NCBI RefSeq assembly: GCF_025998815.1
Contig: NZ_AP026678.1
Coordinates: forward strand, 1,116,001-1,180,000
Origin: Ignavibacterium sp.
GTDB taxonomy: Bacteria > Bacteroidota > Ignavibacteria > Ignavibacteriales > Ignavibacteriaceae
Length of the DNA stretch: 64,000 nucleotides
Direction: 5' to 3'
Position numbers and translations under genes: made by a program
Shown: positions 54,401 to 63,551 of the stretch, piece after piece
How positions within the stretch are numbered: position 1 is the stretch's first letter
How the letters are laid out: every line of letters begins with the position of its first letter
Notes under the pieces: generated by a model
Told to the model about the DNA's origin: nothing
Seen by the model: the letters and a program-made list of their open reading frames with translations, nothing else
Database searches by the model: none

Positions 54401-57218
54401 CATCACCAATTTTATATTTTCTATTTAAGAAAATCTCCCTAAACATTTCTTGATTGAAGATCGCAGTAATAGGCCAATAAGTTAATCCAGTGCTTCCCAG
54501 AAAAGCTATACTTCCGCCATAAGGAAGCGAGTTGAATATCTCACCAAAAACCTCTTGATTGTCAAAATGATTTGTATAACAGGTTACGCTAATAACAAAA
54601 GGAAGTTTGTCGCCGTTGGTCAAGGCATATATATCATCATCAGTAAAAACAAAATCCCACTGATAACCTCCACCGTGACCATAATAGTTAGCGATAATTG
54701 TACCCTCATTGATTTCTCTTCTAATTTCCGGACCACTTCCATAAAACGGTATATATTCAGGTTTATTAGGGTAACGAAAAACTTTTGTTGTTAAACTTCC
54801 ATGTGGTTTAACATAAAAATTTTCCAAATCCATACTGCGATCATTAAATCTTAAAGTATTCTCATCGTTTTCATCCAAGCCACCAGAAAATAAACCTATT
54901 GTTTTTCTCCATAATTTTGATTGATCGGCAGGATAATTAATTATTTTGTCTATTAATATATTTGCTTCTTCCATTGACTCACAAGATATTCGACCGATAG
55001 CTAAATCGGGTATTAAATCATTGCCAACAATTGTAACTAGCTCATTATCACTTGCAACCTGGCCAAACCTGACAGCATGAAATGTCATTGATGGAATAAA
55101 ATTTTGACGACTATTCTCTAATAAACCACGATAATCATGGCTCATATCACCTAATAATGCAATGTAGGTTGGAGATGGAGATTCCCAATTATTGAATGCA
55201 TATTTAATAAATTCCTTAACCGCTTTGGGATCCATTAAACCAAAATTAAATTCATCATATATGTCCTGTATTTCTGCGATTGCTATTCTGGGTTCATCAA
55301 AACCAAATAAATTACTCATTCGGAAATTCTTTAATCTTTCTGCAGCAGTGGTGAAAAACTCGTGAGTTATTATTATATAGTCAGCACCGTTAGAAATATT
55401 TCTGAGATCAGAAGATTTATCCCTCTTAATGGAATCAACTGTTAAGTAATAATTCGGCTCAACACAGAAATACTCTGTCTGTTGGTAAACCGTATCACGA
55501 AAATATACACCTTGATCAGAATCACCTCGAATCCACGGATTATAAATTAAATCACCTCTGCTAGGAATATATATTTTCATTTCATTGTAAGGATATCTGA
55601 AGAGGAAGTAATTATTGGCTCCATATCTGTTAGGCGGACTGATGAAACTAAAATATGGCTTCAACAACATATTATGTAATCGCCAATAATCTAACTCAAA
55701 CCAATTTAACCTGACTATATCAAGGTTTGAATTACAATTGACAGTATCCAGTCCAACAATTATATAATTACTATCTGGAGAGCAATAAACACTATCACCA
55801 CCCAAACCCCAGAAAAAGCTACCTTCAATCATAGCAGAATTTTGGCCAGACCAAGTGACTGTGGGACCGATCTTAGTGAAATTCCATTTAACCCAAGCAT
55901 TATGTGCAGTTGGGCATGGACTGAAACTCACGCCATGTAATGCTACCCTTAACTTAGCATCATTCCTTGTAGGATCCCTCACATAAGCAATACTATCCTT
56001 AATAAAATAATCAAAAAAGTTTATCGGTCTTCCATCTCTTACCTCAATAGTTTCCCAATTCCAAAAATCTCTCTGATCATTTGATGCATAACCAAAATTG
56101 TCATAGATATGATCTTCTTCCCAATGTATTGTGTTAATTGAGGAAGTTATTAAAAAATAAGTATTATCGGGGTATCCATCTTTGTATCGATAATTATAGA
56201 CTGAGTCAGCTTGATAGGAGAACCAATAAACATTTGTGAGGTTATAAATATTCAGTCCAGAGAAAGGACTTGGCTTAACAGGATAACCAACAAACTGGAA
56301 GTAATCACCTTCATTAAATAAACCATTACTATCAGAATCAACAATATCCAATGGAATTTTTTCACCATAATTATAAATTTCAAATTTTCCATCTCTTATA
56401 GACCCATTTGGCTCAATGCCAGCATTAACAAGCTCTTCAAAGGTAATACGATAGACGCCCTTTTTGTTTAGATATATTTTGTAGTAGTCTTTGTTAGGAT
56501 CGTACCAGTAATTTGAAGTTGGGGTATTTGAATTATCAGCAACCCGTGCCATAAAATTTATAGCAATATCCTTATTAATCAAGCTAGATTGTATAAACTC
56601 ATCTGTAGATTTATCAGCTTGGAAAATAAAATTTGCTTGTAAGTTTTTATCTTCCTGAAAATCAATTCTAACTTTAAATTTTTTATGAAAAATCAATTTC
56701 CGTTCAACAGGATTATATTGAAAAGGTGAAATGGTTAGTGTGGTAAATTTTATGTAACGATAATAGGCCGGTTCTGAATTTATAACTGGAGATGAAGGGA
56801 AAAAAGAATTTAAACCATAAATATCTTCATTAAAATTAAGCTCAGAAATTTTTTGATTTGCAGAGTCTCTAACAGGTAAAATAAATTTATTAGGATATTC
56901 TTCTATTTGGGTATTTGAAATTGAAATTGATGGAATAGAGTTTGGCGGCAAAGCAATTTTTAACAACTTTGTTGGTAAGTTTGGTTCACCTGGAATTCTA
57001 AATGGTATTTCAGATGATAATACTGAAGTGAATTTTATGTTATCAATTTGAAAATCTTTGACTTCGTAATGATTATCAAAATCAAATTCTATTTCCAGGT
57101 AATTTAAATTTGACTCCAATATCTGATAATATAAATTTTGTTTTTGAGAATATGATGTACTAATAAGTAAAAGTAAGAATATTGTGACAAAATAGAGGAA
57201 GGATTTTTTCTTGATCAT
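51486..57218 (-). CDS. Very large C25 (gingipain/PorU-like) peptidase with type IX-like C-terminus
   Basis: 1910 residues from the ATG at 57218, the start of a signal peptide; a longer frame is unsupported. Residues about 40-230 resemble a gingipain propeptide, and the C25 peptidase spans about 600-1010. Its catalytic His is near 847 in 'ANYYGHGGGYQWDF' and the Cys near 879 in 'SVTCYTNHFDN'; 'YIALLGDMSHDYRG' matches the first part. After it come CARDB-like Ig domains, a propeller-like part (about 1250-1500) and more Ig domains. It ends with 'VYNYPNPFKDDTYF' and 'DEDGDEIANGLYFFKI', as in PorU, the type IX sortase. PorU is usually about 1100-1300 residues, so some 600 extra residues are inserted. 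PorU or a related protease. Confidence 0.8.
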   Translation of the reverse strand: MIKKKSFLYFVTIFLLLLISTSYSQKQNLYYQILESNLNYLEIEFDFDNHYEVKDFQIDNIKFTSVLSSEIPFRIPGEPNLPTKLLKIALPPNSIPSISISNTQIEEYPNKFILPVRDSANQKISELNFNEDIYGLNSFFPSSPVINSEPAYYRYIKFTTLTISPFQYNPVERKLIFHKKFKVRIDFQEDKNLQANFIFQADKSTDEFIQSSLINKDIAINFMARVADNSNTPTSNYWYDPNKDYYKIYLNKKGVYRITFEELVNAGIEPNGSIRDGKFEIYNYGEKIPLDIVDSDSNGLFNEGDYFQFVGYPVKPSPFSGLNIYNLTNVYWFSYQADSVYNYRYKDGYPDNTYFLITSSINTIHWEEDHIYDNFGYASNDQRDFWNWETIEVRDGRPINFFDYFIKDSIAYVRDPTRNDAKLRVALHGVSFSPCPTAHNAWVKWNFTKIGPTVTWSGQNSAMIEGSFFWGLGGDSVYCSPDSNYIIVGLDTVNCNSNLDIVRLNWFELDYWRLHNMLLKPYFSFISPPNRYGANNYFLFRYPYNEMKIYIPSRGDLIYNPWIRGDSDQGVYFRDTVYQQTEYFCVEPNYYLTVDSIKRDKSSDLRNISNGADYIIITHEFFTTAAERLKNFRMSNLFGFDEPRIAIAEIQDIYDEFNFGLMDPKAVKEFIKYAFNNWESPSPTYIALLGDMSHDYRGLLENSRQNFIPSMTFHAVRFGQVASDNELVTIVGNDLIPDLAIGRISCESMEEANILIDKIINYPADQSKLWRKTIGLFSGGLDENDENTLRFNDRSMDLENFYVKPHGSLTTKVFRYPNKPEYIPFYGSGPEIRREINEGTIIANYYGHGGGYQWDFVFTDDDIYALTNGDKLPFVISVTCYTNHFDNQEVFGEIFNSLPYGGSIAFLGSTGLTYWPITAIFNQEMFREIFLNRKYKIGDAIQIAKSNPAYGQMLPMLNLLGDPAIKLALPEKADFSIETRDISISPVNPLINDTVLVTIGYKNLGTAFTNDSVLVELYQNIISDSTLIGSQMRPSFDYIDTVYFNWIPQQQGLVPLIVRINENFSIPEDDHSDNFASKTFPVFSLEQPNILKPIDYYFTTSNTVEFKIVDIGDYINQELRYQIILDTSKSLNSNFKIASGDLVAQEGIVTWQTPQLQPGIYYWTAFIYSNTDTNSSPIKSFSINNREGLGFYASRKQLTDFVNTNVLYSNEDEGLILNTQLLPPRPSDNTMRDSILLSIPEDSTYLTAATTDGNYIYFGNIIDRNFDRPSKIYKIGTGRGGTTRGFNYGTIGDISVTIKNQMFYLDGYIYIATGDDSTLLRLNPLNADTIRVNIPDKLLPSEDGILSNGGIHVSTDGRYVYNLTAGYGNKRNKYILRTFDPMNNWIKVGDDVEFIGASQPTFSNFFVSDGYVITIESFYNHYIRRYKLDGFFEEEWIVSNRPNIFYAFAHDRENNLVYISTYKPPIFPYQPAFFEFAGSYKNAFGKIESPTIGPAKKWESISYDLDSQGSLGTFNNLLLGKNSTNNNWDTIIVNFSPDYNISSLSNQYEFIKAVFELKDSSFGASSPLKFKNLMIKYSPLPEVHIHPNYLIFTPDSVMQGFDVQLDLKIKNVGYTKADSIKILFKFNDEDSIVFSHSISSLPEDSSYVYSRIIPTTNLLYTAPVTTISVRGEVEMSEKELYYFNNIIENKFYISRDSIAPRFNITFDGRDILDGDIISSEPVVYMTLEDNSPLPLDTANFTIVHNNIPVRFSNLDLNFSYSPYPNSKAEIIWTPKLNDGRHVLEVLAKDASNNFFDTTSYRKIFYVYNDPDLRQVYNYPNPFKDDTYFTFELRGINPPEEFRIKIFTIAGRLIRELNIPPSSLQIGFNKIYWDGRDEDGDEIANGLYFFKIISKQADEIKTVTQKLAKVK

Positions 57219-57361
57219 AATTATCACTTTTTTTGCTTCTAAATAAATTTCTTTAATTAAATTAAACAAGGTCAAAATAATATCACAACTTGATTTTTTA
57301 TATTTATATTAAAACAATGATAGGTAAACAAAACATTGGAATGACTATTTTCTTATTAAAG

Positions 57362-58327
57362 TTAGTTTGTAGATATTGAATTAAATAATTCAAGCATTAA
57401 AGGAATAGTATATACATAAGAAGTCCATAATTGTCTGCCGTCTGAATAAGCAGAGAATAAAGAATAAACCCAAAGTAAAACACTGAATAAAAATCCTGTG
57501 ACCAAAGGAAATAACAATTCTCTTGAAATATTTTTCTTCTTATCTGAAAGTATTAAGTATAGAGAAAGCACTCCTGGAATGCCTAATGTTAGGATAAATG
57601 ATAAATAAGTTTTCGCTCTTGATATGTTATAAATAAAGATTTCAATAGATGGATTCCATATATAATTTTCTTTTTGAGGAACTAAGGACCTGATTGCAAT
57701 TACGGTTGTTAGATATAAAAAGACCGGAAGTATAATCTTTAAATATTTATTGTTCTTTTTTTCATTCATCAAAAAATAAACTACCGCAAGTGGTAAAATT
57801 ATTATGATTGTCTCTTTGATTAGGATCCCGAAAAAGAATGAAATAATGAATTTCAAGTACTTATTAAGAAATAAATAATAATTCGTAATTGCAAGAATGC
57901 CAATCAATGATGCATCAATATACCCGCTAGTGGTATAATAAAATACCGGAAATGAAACAATAAATATTATCAGACCGATTGTTATGAATTTCTCTGCAAT
58001 TTTAATCTCTGACAAAAATTTAATTAAGTAGATTAAACCTAAACTTAGAAACAGAAGATTTATCAAATTGATTGAAGTTAATGCATCAAAAGGTAAGAAT
58101 GAAGCTAAATATGGAACCAGTGGACGATATGAGAATGGACCTTCTAATTCAGTAGCTAATTGCGTATTCCCTCTGAAATACTCTACATACTTTTCATATT
58201 GTTCAACATCAAATGGCTTGGTTCCCACAAAACTATTTAAAGGTGAAGGAAGTGGTCTCCAATTAAAACGAGGGAAAGTAATGAGATACAGAAGAATGAG
58301 TAGTGAAAGAAGTTTATAAATTTTCAT
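57362..58327 (-). CDS. Polytopic membrane protein, possible GT-C glycosyltransferase
   Basis: 321 residues from the ATG at 58327. About eight to nine hydrophobic helices cover most of it. The first loop after helix 1 (residues about 25-75) contains acidic and aromatic residues ('FDVEQYEKYVEYFRG', 'FSYRPLVPYLA') as in the catalytic first loop of GT-C transferases that use lipid-linked sugars. I cannot name a family. It lies in the surface-glycan run, four bases after the PglC-type gene, so a transferase role is plausible. Confidence 0.6.
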   Translation of the reverse strand: MKIYKLLSLLILLYLITFPRFNWRPLPSPLNSFVGTKPFDVEQYEKYVEYFRGNTQLATELEGPFSYRPLVPYLASFLPFDALTSINLINLLFLSLGLIYLIKFLSEIKIAEKFITIGLIIFIVSFPVFYYTTSGYIDASLIGILAITNYYLFLNKYLKFIISFFFGILIKETIIIILPLAVVYFLMNEKKNNKYLKIILPVFLYLTTVIAIRSLVPQKENYIWNPSIEIFIYNISRAKTYLSFILTLGIPGVLSLYLILSDKKKNISRELLFPLVTGFLFSVLLWVYSLFSAYSDGRQLWTSYVYTIPLMLELFNSISTN

Positions 58328-58330
58328 CAA

Positions 58331-58906
58331 TCAGATGTTACCTTCATTAGTAAAAACCACAGCAAAAGTTTTAAATATTATTTTCATATCACTCCAGAAA
58401 TTTTCTTTTTCATAATATTCAATTTCCATTTTGGTTCTCTGATCGGGAGTCAGCTTCTGTCTTCCATTTATTTGAGATATTCCGGTTATTCCAGGCTTAT
58501 AGTCAAATACTTTTCTTTGATAATCATCATATGTATTCGTTATACTGATTATCTCTGGTCTTGGACCAATTATACTCATCTCACCCTTAAGTACATTGAT
58601 AAATTGTGGAACTTCATCAAAGCTTGTTCTTCTAAGGATTTTACCAACTCTTGTTATTCTTGGATCATTTTCCTGAGTAAGCTCCGGACCAAAAGCTAAA
58701 GCATTGTCAATCATGCCTCTGAACTTAATCATTCTGAAAGGTTTGCCTTTATAACCGGTTCTCTCATGTATAAAAAAAACCGGACCTTTAGAATCCAGTT
58801 TAATAGCGATCATTGCGATTAAAAAAAAAGGAAGTGAAATTATTAGGACGATGATGCTAATCAGAATATCAGTAAATCTCTTGAGAAAACTTCCCTGCTT
58901 GCCCAT
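58331..58906 (-). CDS. Initiating phosphoglycosyl transferase (PglC/WcaJ-type)
   Basis: 191 residues. One N-terminal membrane-inserted helix ('DILISIIVLIISLPFFLIAMIAIKL', split here), then 'KGPVFFIHERTGYKGKPFRMIKFRGM', 'RITRVGKILRRTSFDEVPQFINVLKGEMSIIGPRPE' in parts; the Asp-Glu pair in 'SFDEVPQ' is the catalytic dyad of monotopic phosphoglycosyl transferases. It moves a sugar phosphate from a UDP sugar to undecaprenyl phosphate, starting a lipid-linked glycan. At about 190 residues it is the short PglC form. Next to a DegT aminotransferase, so an amino sugar is a likely substrate. Confidence 0.92.
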   Translation of the reverse strand: MGKQGSFLKRFTDILISIIVLIISLPFFLIAMIAIKLDSKGPVFFIHERTGYKGKPFRMIKFRGMIDNALAFGPELTQENDPRITRVGKILRRTSFDEVPQFINVLKGEMSIIGPRPEIISITNTYDDYQRKVFDYKPGITGISQINGRQKLTPDQRTKMEIEYYEKENFWSDMKIIFKTFAVVFTNEGNI

Positions 58907-58916
58907 TTGAGTGGGA

Positions 58917-60077
58917 TTATTTTCTATACTTTTTCAGAATATCAGTAAATACATTAATTACTTTATCCACATTCTTATCAGTCATACCCGGATAGATTGG
59001 TAGCGATATCAATCTTGGGAAAACTGATGAAGCAACGGGATAATTTTTATCATCAAGTTTGAAGGTCTCACTATAAAATAAATGTTGATGCACAGGCATA
59101 AAATGTACACCCACACCAACATTATTCTGTTTTAGTTCTTCAATTATTTGTGCTCTTCCTACTTTAAGCATATCTAAATTCAATCTTACCGGAAATAGAT
59201 GCCAGGAAGATTCTCTATCTGTTTTAATTGTATGAAGAGTAATAGTATCCAGATCTTTAAATGCTTCTGTATATCTTGCGGCAATTTGTTTTCGGGAATT
59301 CCACATATCATCAACTTTTTTCAACTGTGGAAGTCCTAAAGATGCTTGCAAATCAGTGAAATTATATTTGAATCCCGGAGCAACAACTTCATAATACCAG
59401 GAACCAGACTCTGAATAGCGTTTCCAGGCATCTCTGTTAATTCCGTGTAAGCGCATAATAGCACAGCGTTCAGCAATTTCTTCATCATTTGTGCAAATCA
59501 TTCCACCTTCGCCAGTTGAAAGAGTTTTGGTTGCATAAAAACTGAAACAAGTAACATCAGCAATTGTACCGATCTTTCTTCCTTTATAATATGCAGGTAA
59601 TGAATGAGCAGCATCTTCAAGAACTTTAAGATTATGAAGCTTAGCAAATTCCATTATCTCATCCATATCACAAGGTTGCCCACCATAATGCACGGGAATT
59701 ATTGCTTTGGTTTTGGGTGAAAGTGCTTTTTCAATTTCTTTCAGTGAAATGTTAAGAGTGTCTTCTTCAACATCTACTATAACAGGTTTTGCACCAAAGT
59801 AGCAAACAATTTCTGCAGTTGCAGGAAAAGTCATGGTAGGGACAATTACTTCATCATCTCTCTGGATTCCAAAAGCTTCTAATGCAAGATGACCTGCTGC
59901 GGTCCAAGAGCTTACAGCAATTGATCTTTTACTACCGATGTATTTATTAAATTCTTCCTCAAATTTAATTGTCTTTGGTCCCATACTTAACCAACCGGAC
60001 CGAAGAGTATCAACCATTTCATTAATTTCATCTTCAGTAATGAAAGGTCTGTGGAAAAGAAGATAATCTTTATTCAT
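58917..60077 (-). CDS. DegT/DnrJ/EryC1/StrS sugar aminotransferase
   Basis: 386 residues, PLP fold type I. 'SSWTAAGHLALEAFGI' binds the PLP phosphate, 'EDAAHSLPAYYKG' holds the pyridine nitrogen Asp, and 'FSFYATKTLSTGEGG' carries the PLP lysine (Lys184). 'GFKYNFTDLQASLGLPQLKK' completes the family. It transfers an amino group from Glu to a keto-sugar nucleotide, building an amino sugar for the glycan. PglE and related enzymes are the nearest functional idea; the sugar is unknown. Eleven bases from the PglC-type gene. Confidence 0.93.
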   Translation of the reverse strand: MNKDYLLFHRPFITEDEINEMVDTLRSGWLSMGPKTIKFEEEFNKYIGSKRSIAVSSWTAAGHLALEAFGIQRDDEVIVPTMTFPATAEIVCYFGAKPVIVDVEEDTLNISLKEIEKALSPKTKAIIPVHYGGQPCDMDEIMEFAKLHNLKVLEDAAHSLPAYYKGRKIGTIADVTCFSFYATKTLSTGEGGMICTNDEEIAERCAIMRLHGINRDAWKRYSESGSWYYEVVAPGFKYNFTDLQASLGLPQLKKVDDMWNSRKQIAARYTEAFKDLDTITLHTIKTDRESSWHLFPVRLNLDMLKVGRAQIIEELKQNNVGVGVHFMPVHQHLFYSETFKLDDKNYPVASSVFPRLISLPIYPGMTDKNVDKVINVFTDILKKYRK

Positions 60078-60164
60078 ATTAAGAAATATTTAAATCCTGT
60101 GATTGTAAGTGATTCTAAACAATCGGAAAAATTTGCTCTATAATCTAATTATTTATAAGAATTT

Positions 60165-61118
60165 TCAAAAACTTAATTTAAAGATTTTGCCTATTCCCAA
60201 AATTGAGCCAAGACCGTAGGCAAAATGGATAATTGGATAAATAATAAAAACTAAAATTTTCTGTTTAAAGCTTCCCCTATTTCGGAGTGTGAAAATAAGA
60301 TTTATTAAAAAATATAGCAATAGAGGAAGTATGAAGAATTCATTTAGGATTATTAAAATTGGTAGAAGAATTAAATAGGTCGTAAAAAGAGCAGGTATCA
60401 GGTGTCTGAGCTTTATTTCACTTTTAATTTTTTTTAGTACCAAAGGTTTATATAATCCATATTGGAAATATTGTTTAAATAATCCCCAAAAAGATTTTCT
60501 GGGATAATAGTAAGATACAATTTCAGAGGATAGATAAATTTTCTTTCCAAAACTTTTTGCTCTGTAGTGAAATTCATCATCCTGATTCCTAACCAATTTT
60601 TCATCGAAGTATCCAATTTCTTCAAATAATCTTCTTCGCCAGGCACCCAAATAAACATGGTCACTTTCACCATTGTAATCAATTTTATGAATTTTACTAT
60701 CACCAATTCCGAATAAAGATGTTGTGGCATAAGCAACTGCAAGTTGAAAATCGCTTTCCCCGACTTTTCTCATTGGTCCACCGACAATATCTGCATTGGT
60801 TTTTTCAAAAGTTTCAAGAATTTTTTCCAGATAATTTTTCTCATAAAGAGTATGAGCATCGAGTCTTATGATTGGATCACCTTTGGAATTTCTAATAGCG
60901 AGATTTAATGCGTAAGGTACATATTTATTCTTGTTATGAAGCAGTTTTATATTGTTATAATTTTTAATCCAATTGACTATAATATCCAAAGTTCTATCAG
61001 TTGAACCACCATCAACAATAATCAGCTCTTTATCATCCGGTTTAGCCCCGATGAAAAACTTTAAAACATTTTCGATATACTCTTCCTCATTATAAACCGG
61101 ACAAACTACTGTAATCAT
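60165..61118 (-). CDS. Glycosyltransferase family 2 (ExoA-like), membrane-associated
   Basis: 317 residues. 'MITVVCPVYNEEEYIENVL', 'ELIIVDGGSTDRTLDII', 'IIRLDAHTLYEK' (metal-binding Asp region) and 'DEKLVRNQDDEFHYRAK' with the catalytic 'QDDEF' form a typical GT2 GT-A domain (about 1-225). Two to three hydrophobic helices follow (about 235-315). ExoA of succinoglycan synthesis has this plan. It adds one sugar to a lipid-linked chain. Overlaps the GNAT gene by four bases, so they are coupled. Confidence 0.9.
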   Translation of the reverse strand: MITVVCPVYNEEEYIENVLKFFIGAKPDDKELIIVDGGSTDRTLDIIVNWIKNYNNIKLLHNKNKYVPYALNLAIRNSKGDPIIRLDAHTLYEKNYLEKILETFEKTNADIVGGPMRKVGESDFQLAVAYATTSLFGIGDSKIHKIDYNGESDHVYLGAWRRRLFEEIGYFDEKLVRNQDDEFHYRAKSFGKKIYLSSEIVSYYYPRKSFWGLFKQYFQYGLYKPLVLKKIKSEIKLRHLIPALFTTYLILLPILIILNEFFILPLLLYFLINLIFTLRNRGSFKQKILVFIIYPIIHFAYGLGSILGIGKIFKLSF

Positions 61119-61714
61119 ATCTTCTTCAAATTCTTTATGAAATAAATTGATTTCGATGTTTGGAATTCTTCTACAAAACGAAGTTGATGGTAAAAATCAA
61201 TTGCGTTTGAATTATGTTTTCTGACCGAAAGCCCATATAAATAAATTCCATTTTGAATTAAGTCTTGCTCAAATTGTTTTATTATTTTTTTACCAACTCC
61301 TTTAATATGTTCATTGTGCTTAGCTGCAATTAGAAATAGACGCATTTTTGCAGTTGATTTATTACTGGATAAAAATATTTTCCTGAACAAATCCTGAAAT
61401 TTTTCTTTTAAAAATTTAGGATGTTTGATTAATAAGAATAGTAATGTTATGAAGTTTTTATTGCTGAAATTGGATAAAACCTCATCTAGTCTAACACCAC
61501 CAATTAAATAACCATAATATTTATCATCTGCTACTGCGACATATTTAAATTGACTGTACTTTAACAGTAAGTTAAAATATCCCAGTAACAACTCCTCAGT
61601 AAAAATTGAAGTAAAATGATCTTTATCAAAAAGAAGCTTATGAAGTTGAGCAATCTTTTTGATTGATTCGTCGCTAACAGTAAGTATTTCTATTCTAATT
61701 TCTTTATCGCTCAT
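61115..61714 (-). CDS. GNAT-family acetyltransferase-like protein
   Basis: 199 residues. The core 'FKYVAVADDKYYGYLIGGV' and 'AAKHNEHIKGVGKKIIKQFEQDLIQNG' (acetyl-CoA loop of the R/Q-x-x-G-x-G/A type, here 'IKGVGKK') and the end 'GLSVRKHNSNAIDFYHQLRFVEE' are GNAT hallmarks. It should acylate an amino group; sitting between an AsnB-like protein and a GT2, it may modify an amino sugar or an amide-linked group of the glycan. There is some lengthening in the middle ('KFLKEKFQDLFRKIFL'), which also occurs in FemX-like variants. Confidence 0.82.
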   Translation of the reverse strand: MSDKEIRIEILTVSDESIKKIAQLHKLLFDKDHFTSIFTEELLLGYFNLLLKYSQFKYVAVADDKYYGYLIGGVRLDEVLSNFSNKNFITLLFLLIKHPKFLKEKFQDLFRKIFLSSNKSTAKMRLFLIAAKHNEHIKGVGKKIIKQFEQDLIQNGIYLYGLSVRKHNSNAIDFYHQLRFVEEFQTSKSIYFIKNLKKI

Positions 61715-61715
61715 T

Positions 61716-63551
61716 CTAATTGAAATATTTTTCTAACCATTTTTCTGCAATAAATATTCTGGAGATATCAGTTGAATGAATAATTTTATCTCCATTTAAA
61801 AAATTATTATAATATTCTAAAAATTTATTTGAATCTATCAAACCGAATTGACTCAAAAAATTTTTCCCACTGAATATTGATTGGATAGAGTCTCGTAAAT
61901 CTTCTTTTAACCATTTCGATTCCGGAAGAACGAATCCTTTTTTATCTCGTCTCCATCGAATTTGTTTTGGTAATTCAGGGAATGATTTTCTTAAGATGTA
62001 CTTACTCCAACCATTTCTCATTTTTTTATCAGGTTGAATATTAACAAGAAAATCCACAAGTCTGTGATCTAAAAATGGTAATCTGATTTCTTTCGAAAAT
62101 GCCATTGAGTTTCTGTCTTCATATCGATTTAAAAAAGGAACTGAATAATAATCGATATCATTAATTTGTGAAGTTCTTAGATCATTAAATTCCCACACAT
62201 TTATGAGATTATGTTTTTGTAAGAGAAAATTCTTTTTACTTAATAATTTTTGTGGCATATATCTTTTTGCTGCATTCAAACGAAACTGAAAAATTGCTGT
62301 CCTGTTTAACACAGATGCAAATAATTCTTTAGTTAAAAGAGAAAATTCTTTTTCCCTTAAAAGTTTCTTCCAATAAAAAAAATAAAATCTCAGATAACCA
62401 AGTAAAGTCTCATCTCCACCTTGACCATTAAGGATAACTACTATATCTGAGTTTTCATTTAATGCTTTTATCAAATTAAAATGTGCAACAGGAATGAAAT
62501 AGTTAAATGGTTCATCCTGATGCTCGATAACCTTGTCTATATTATTCTTTAATTGATCAGCATCAAGCAAAATTTTTTGATTGTGGATATTTAATTTTTG
62601 AGTGATTATATCTATAAACTTTTCTTCAGAAAATTCTTTTTGATTACTTATAACAGAATATGTTTTTAAGGAATTACCAGAAAAGTTTAATGCAGCAAAA
62701 GTGATTACAGAGGAATCAAGTCCTCCGCTCAGTAGTGAGCCAATTTGAACATCACTTCTTAATCTTATTCTTACTGAGTCAGTGAACAATTCTCTAAACT
62801 TTAAAAAAATACTTTCATCACTTCCCACAATTGGTTCATTAGAATAGTCCCAATATTTTTTTTCAGTAATCTCTTTTGAATTAAGATTTATTATTAGATT
62901 GGTTTTGGGTTTTAATCTGTAAATATTTTTGAATAAAGTATTATCATTAAAGTCCAACAAACCCTGCTGAAGAAATACCAGCATAATATCAAGTTCTAAT
63001 TCTTTTTTATCGAGAAGTGGTAGTAATTGTTTTATCTCGCTGGCAAAAAATACTTTTTGATTATTTTGAAATAGAAAAAATGGTTTTATTGAAAATCTAT
63101 CACGCGACAAAATTATCTTGTTTAATTTTATATCGTATAAAGCAAATGCCCACATCCCATTAAGTTTATCAAAACCACTTTCACCATATTCTTTATATAC
63201 TTTTATAATGACTTCTGTATCTGTGCTGGTCTTGAATATATGATTTTTTAATTTAAGTTCTTCGCGAAGTTCGATGTAATTAAAAATTTCTCCGTTAAAA
63301 ATTATCCAGCAATCATCACTGAATAATGGTTGTTTACCTTCATCGCTTAAATCAATAATTGAAAGTCTTCTGTGACCAAAGAAAATATCGAATTGAAAAT
63401 TTTCGGTAGTATTTTTTTGAGTATCAAAAATTTTATAATCTGAAGCATCAGGTCCACGATAAGAAACCAAATCCGTCAGTTCAACGAATCTGTTATAATC
63501 TTTTTGATTAAATTTTTCGGCAAGACTAATTGCACCAAAGATTCCACACAT
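61716..63551 (-). CDS. AsnB-like asparagine synthase (glutamine-hydrolysing)
   Basis: 611 residues. Class II glutaminase domain with Cys2 ('CGIFGAISLAEKF'), 'SYRGPDASDYKIF', 'FGHRRLSIIDLSDEGKQPL', then the synthetase domain with the PP-loop 'SLLSGGLDSSVITF' and 'DEPFNYFIP', 'LNGQGGDETLLGY', 'SMAFSKEIRLPFLDHRLVDF'. Both catalytic centres are intact. In polysaccharide clusters such proteins usually amidate a uronic acid or build an amide on a sugar rather than make free asparagine. Two bases separate it from the GNAT gene and from the GT4. Confidence 0.9.
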   Translation of the reverse strand: MCGIFGAISLAEKFNQKDYNRFVELTDLVSYRGPDASDYKIFDTQKNTTENFQFDIFFGHRRLSIIDLSDEGKQPLFSDDCWIIFNGEIFNYIELREELKLKNHIFKTSTDTEVIIKVYKEYGESGFDKLNGMWAFALYDIKLNKIILSRDRFSIKPFFLFQNNQKVFFASEIKQLLPLLDKKELELDIMLVFLQQGLLDFNDNTLFKNIYRLKPKTNLIINLNSKEITEKKYWDYSNEPIVGSDESIFLKFRELFTDSVRIRLRSDVQIGSLLSGGLDSSVITFAALNFSGNSLKTYSVISNQKEFSEEKFIDIITQKLNIHNQKILLDADQLKNNIDKVIEHQDEPFNYFIPVAHFNLIKALNENSDIVVILNGQGGDETLLGYLRFYFFYWKKLLREKEFSLLTKELFASVLNRTAIFQFRLNAAKRYMPQKLLSKKNFLLQKHNLINVWEFNDLRTSQINDIDYYSVPFLNRYEDRNSMAFSKEIRLPFLDHRLVDFLVNIQPDKKMRNGWSKYILRKSFPELPKQIRWRRDKKGFVLPESKWLKEDLRDSIQSIFSGKNFLSQFGLIDSNKFLEYYNNFLNGDKIIHSTDISRIFIAEKWLEKYFN

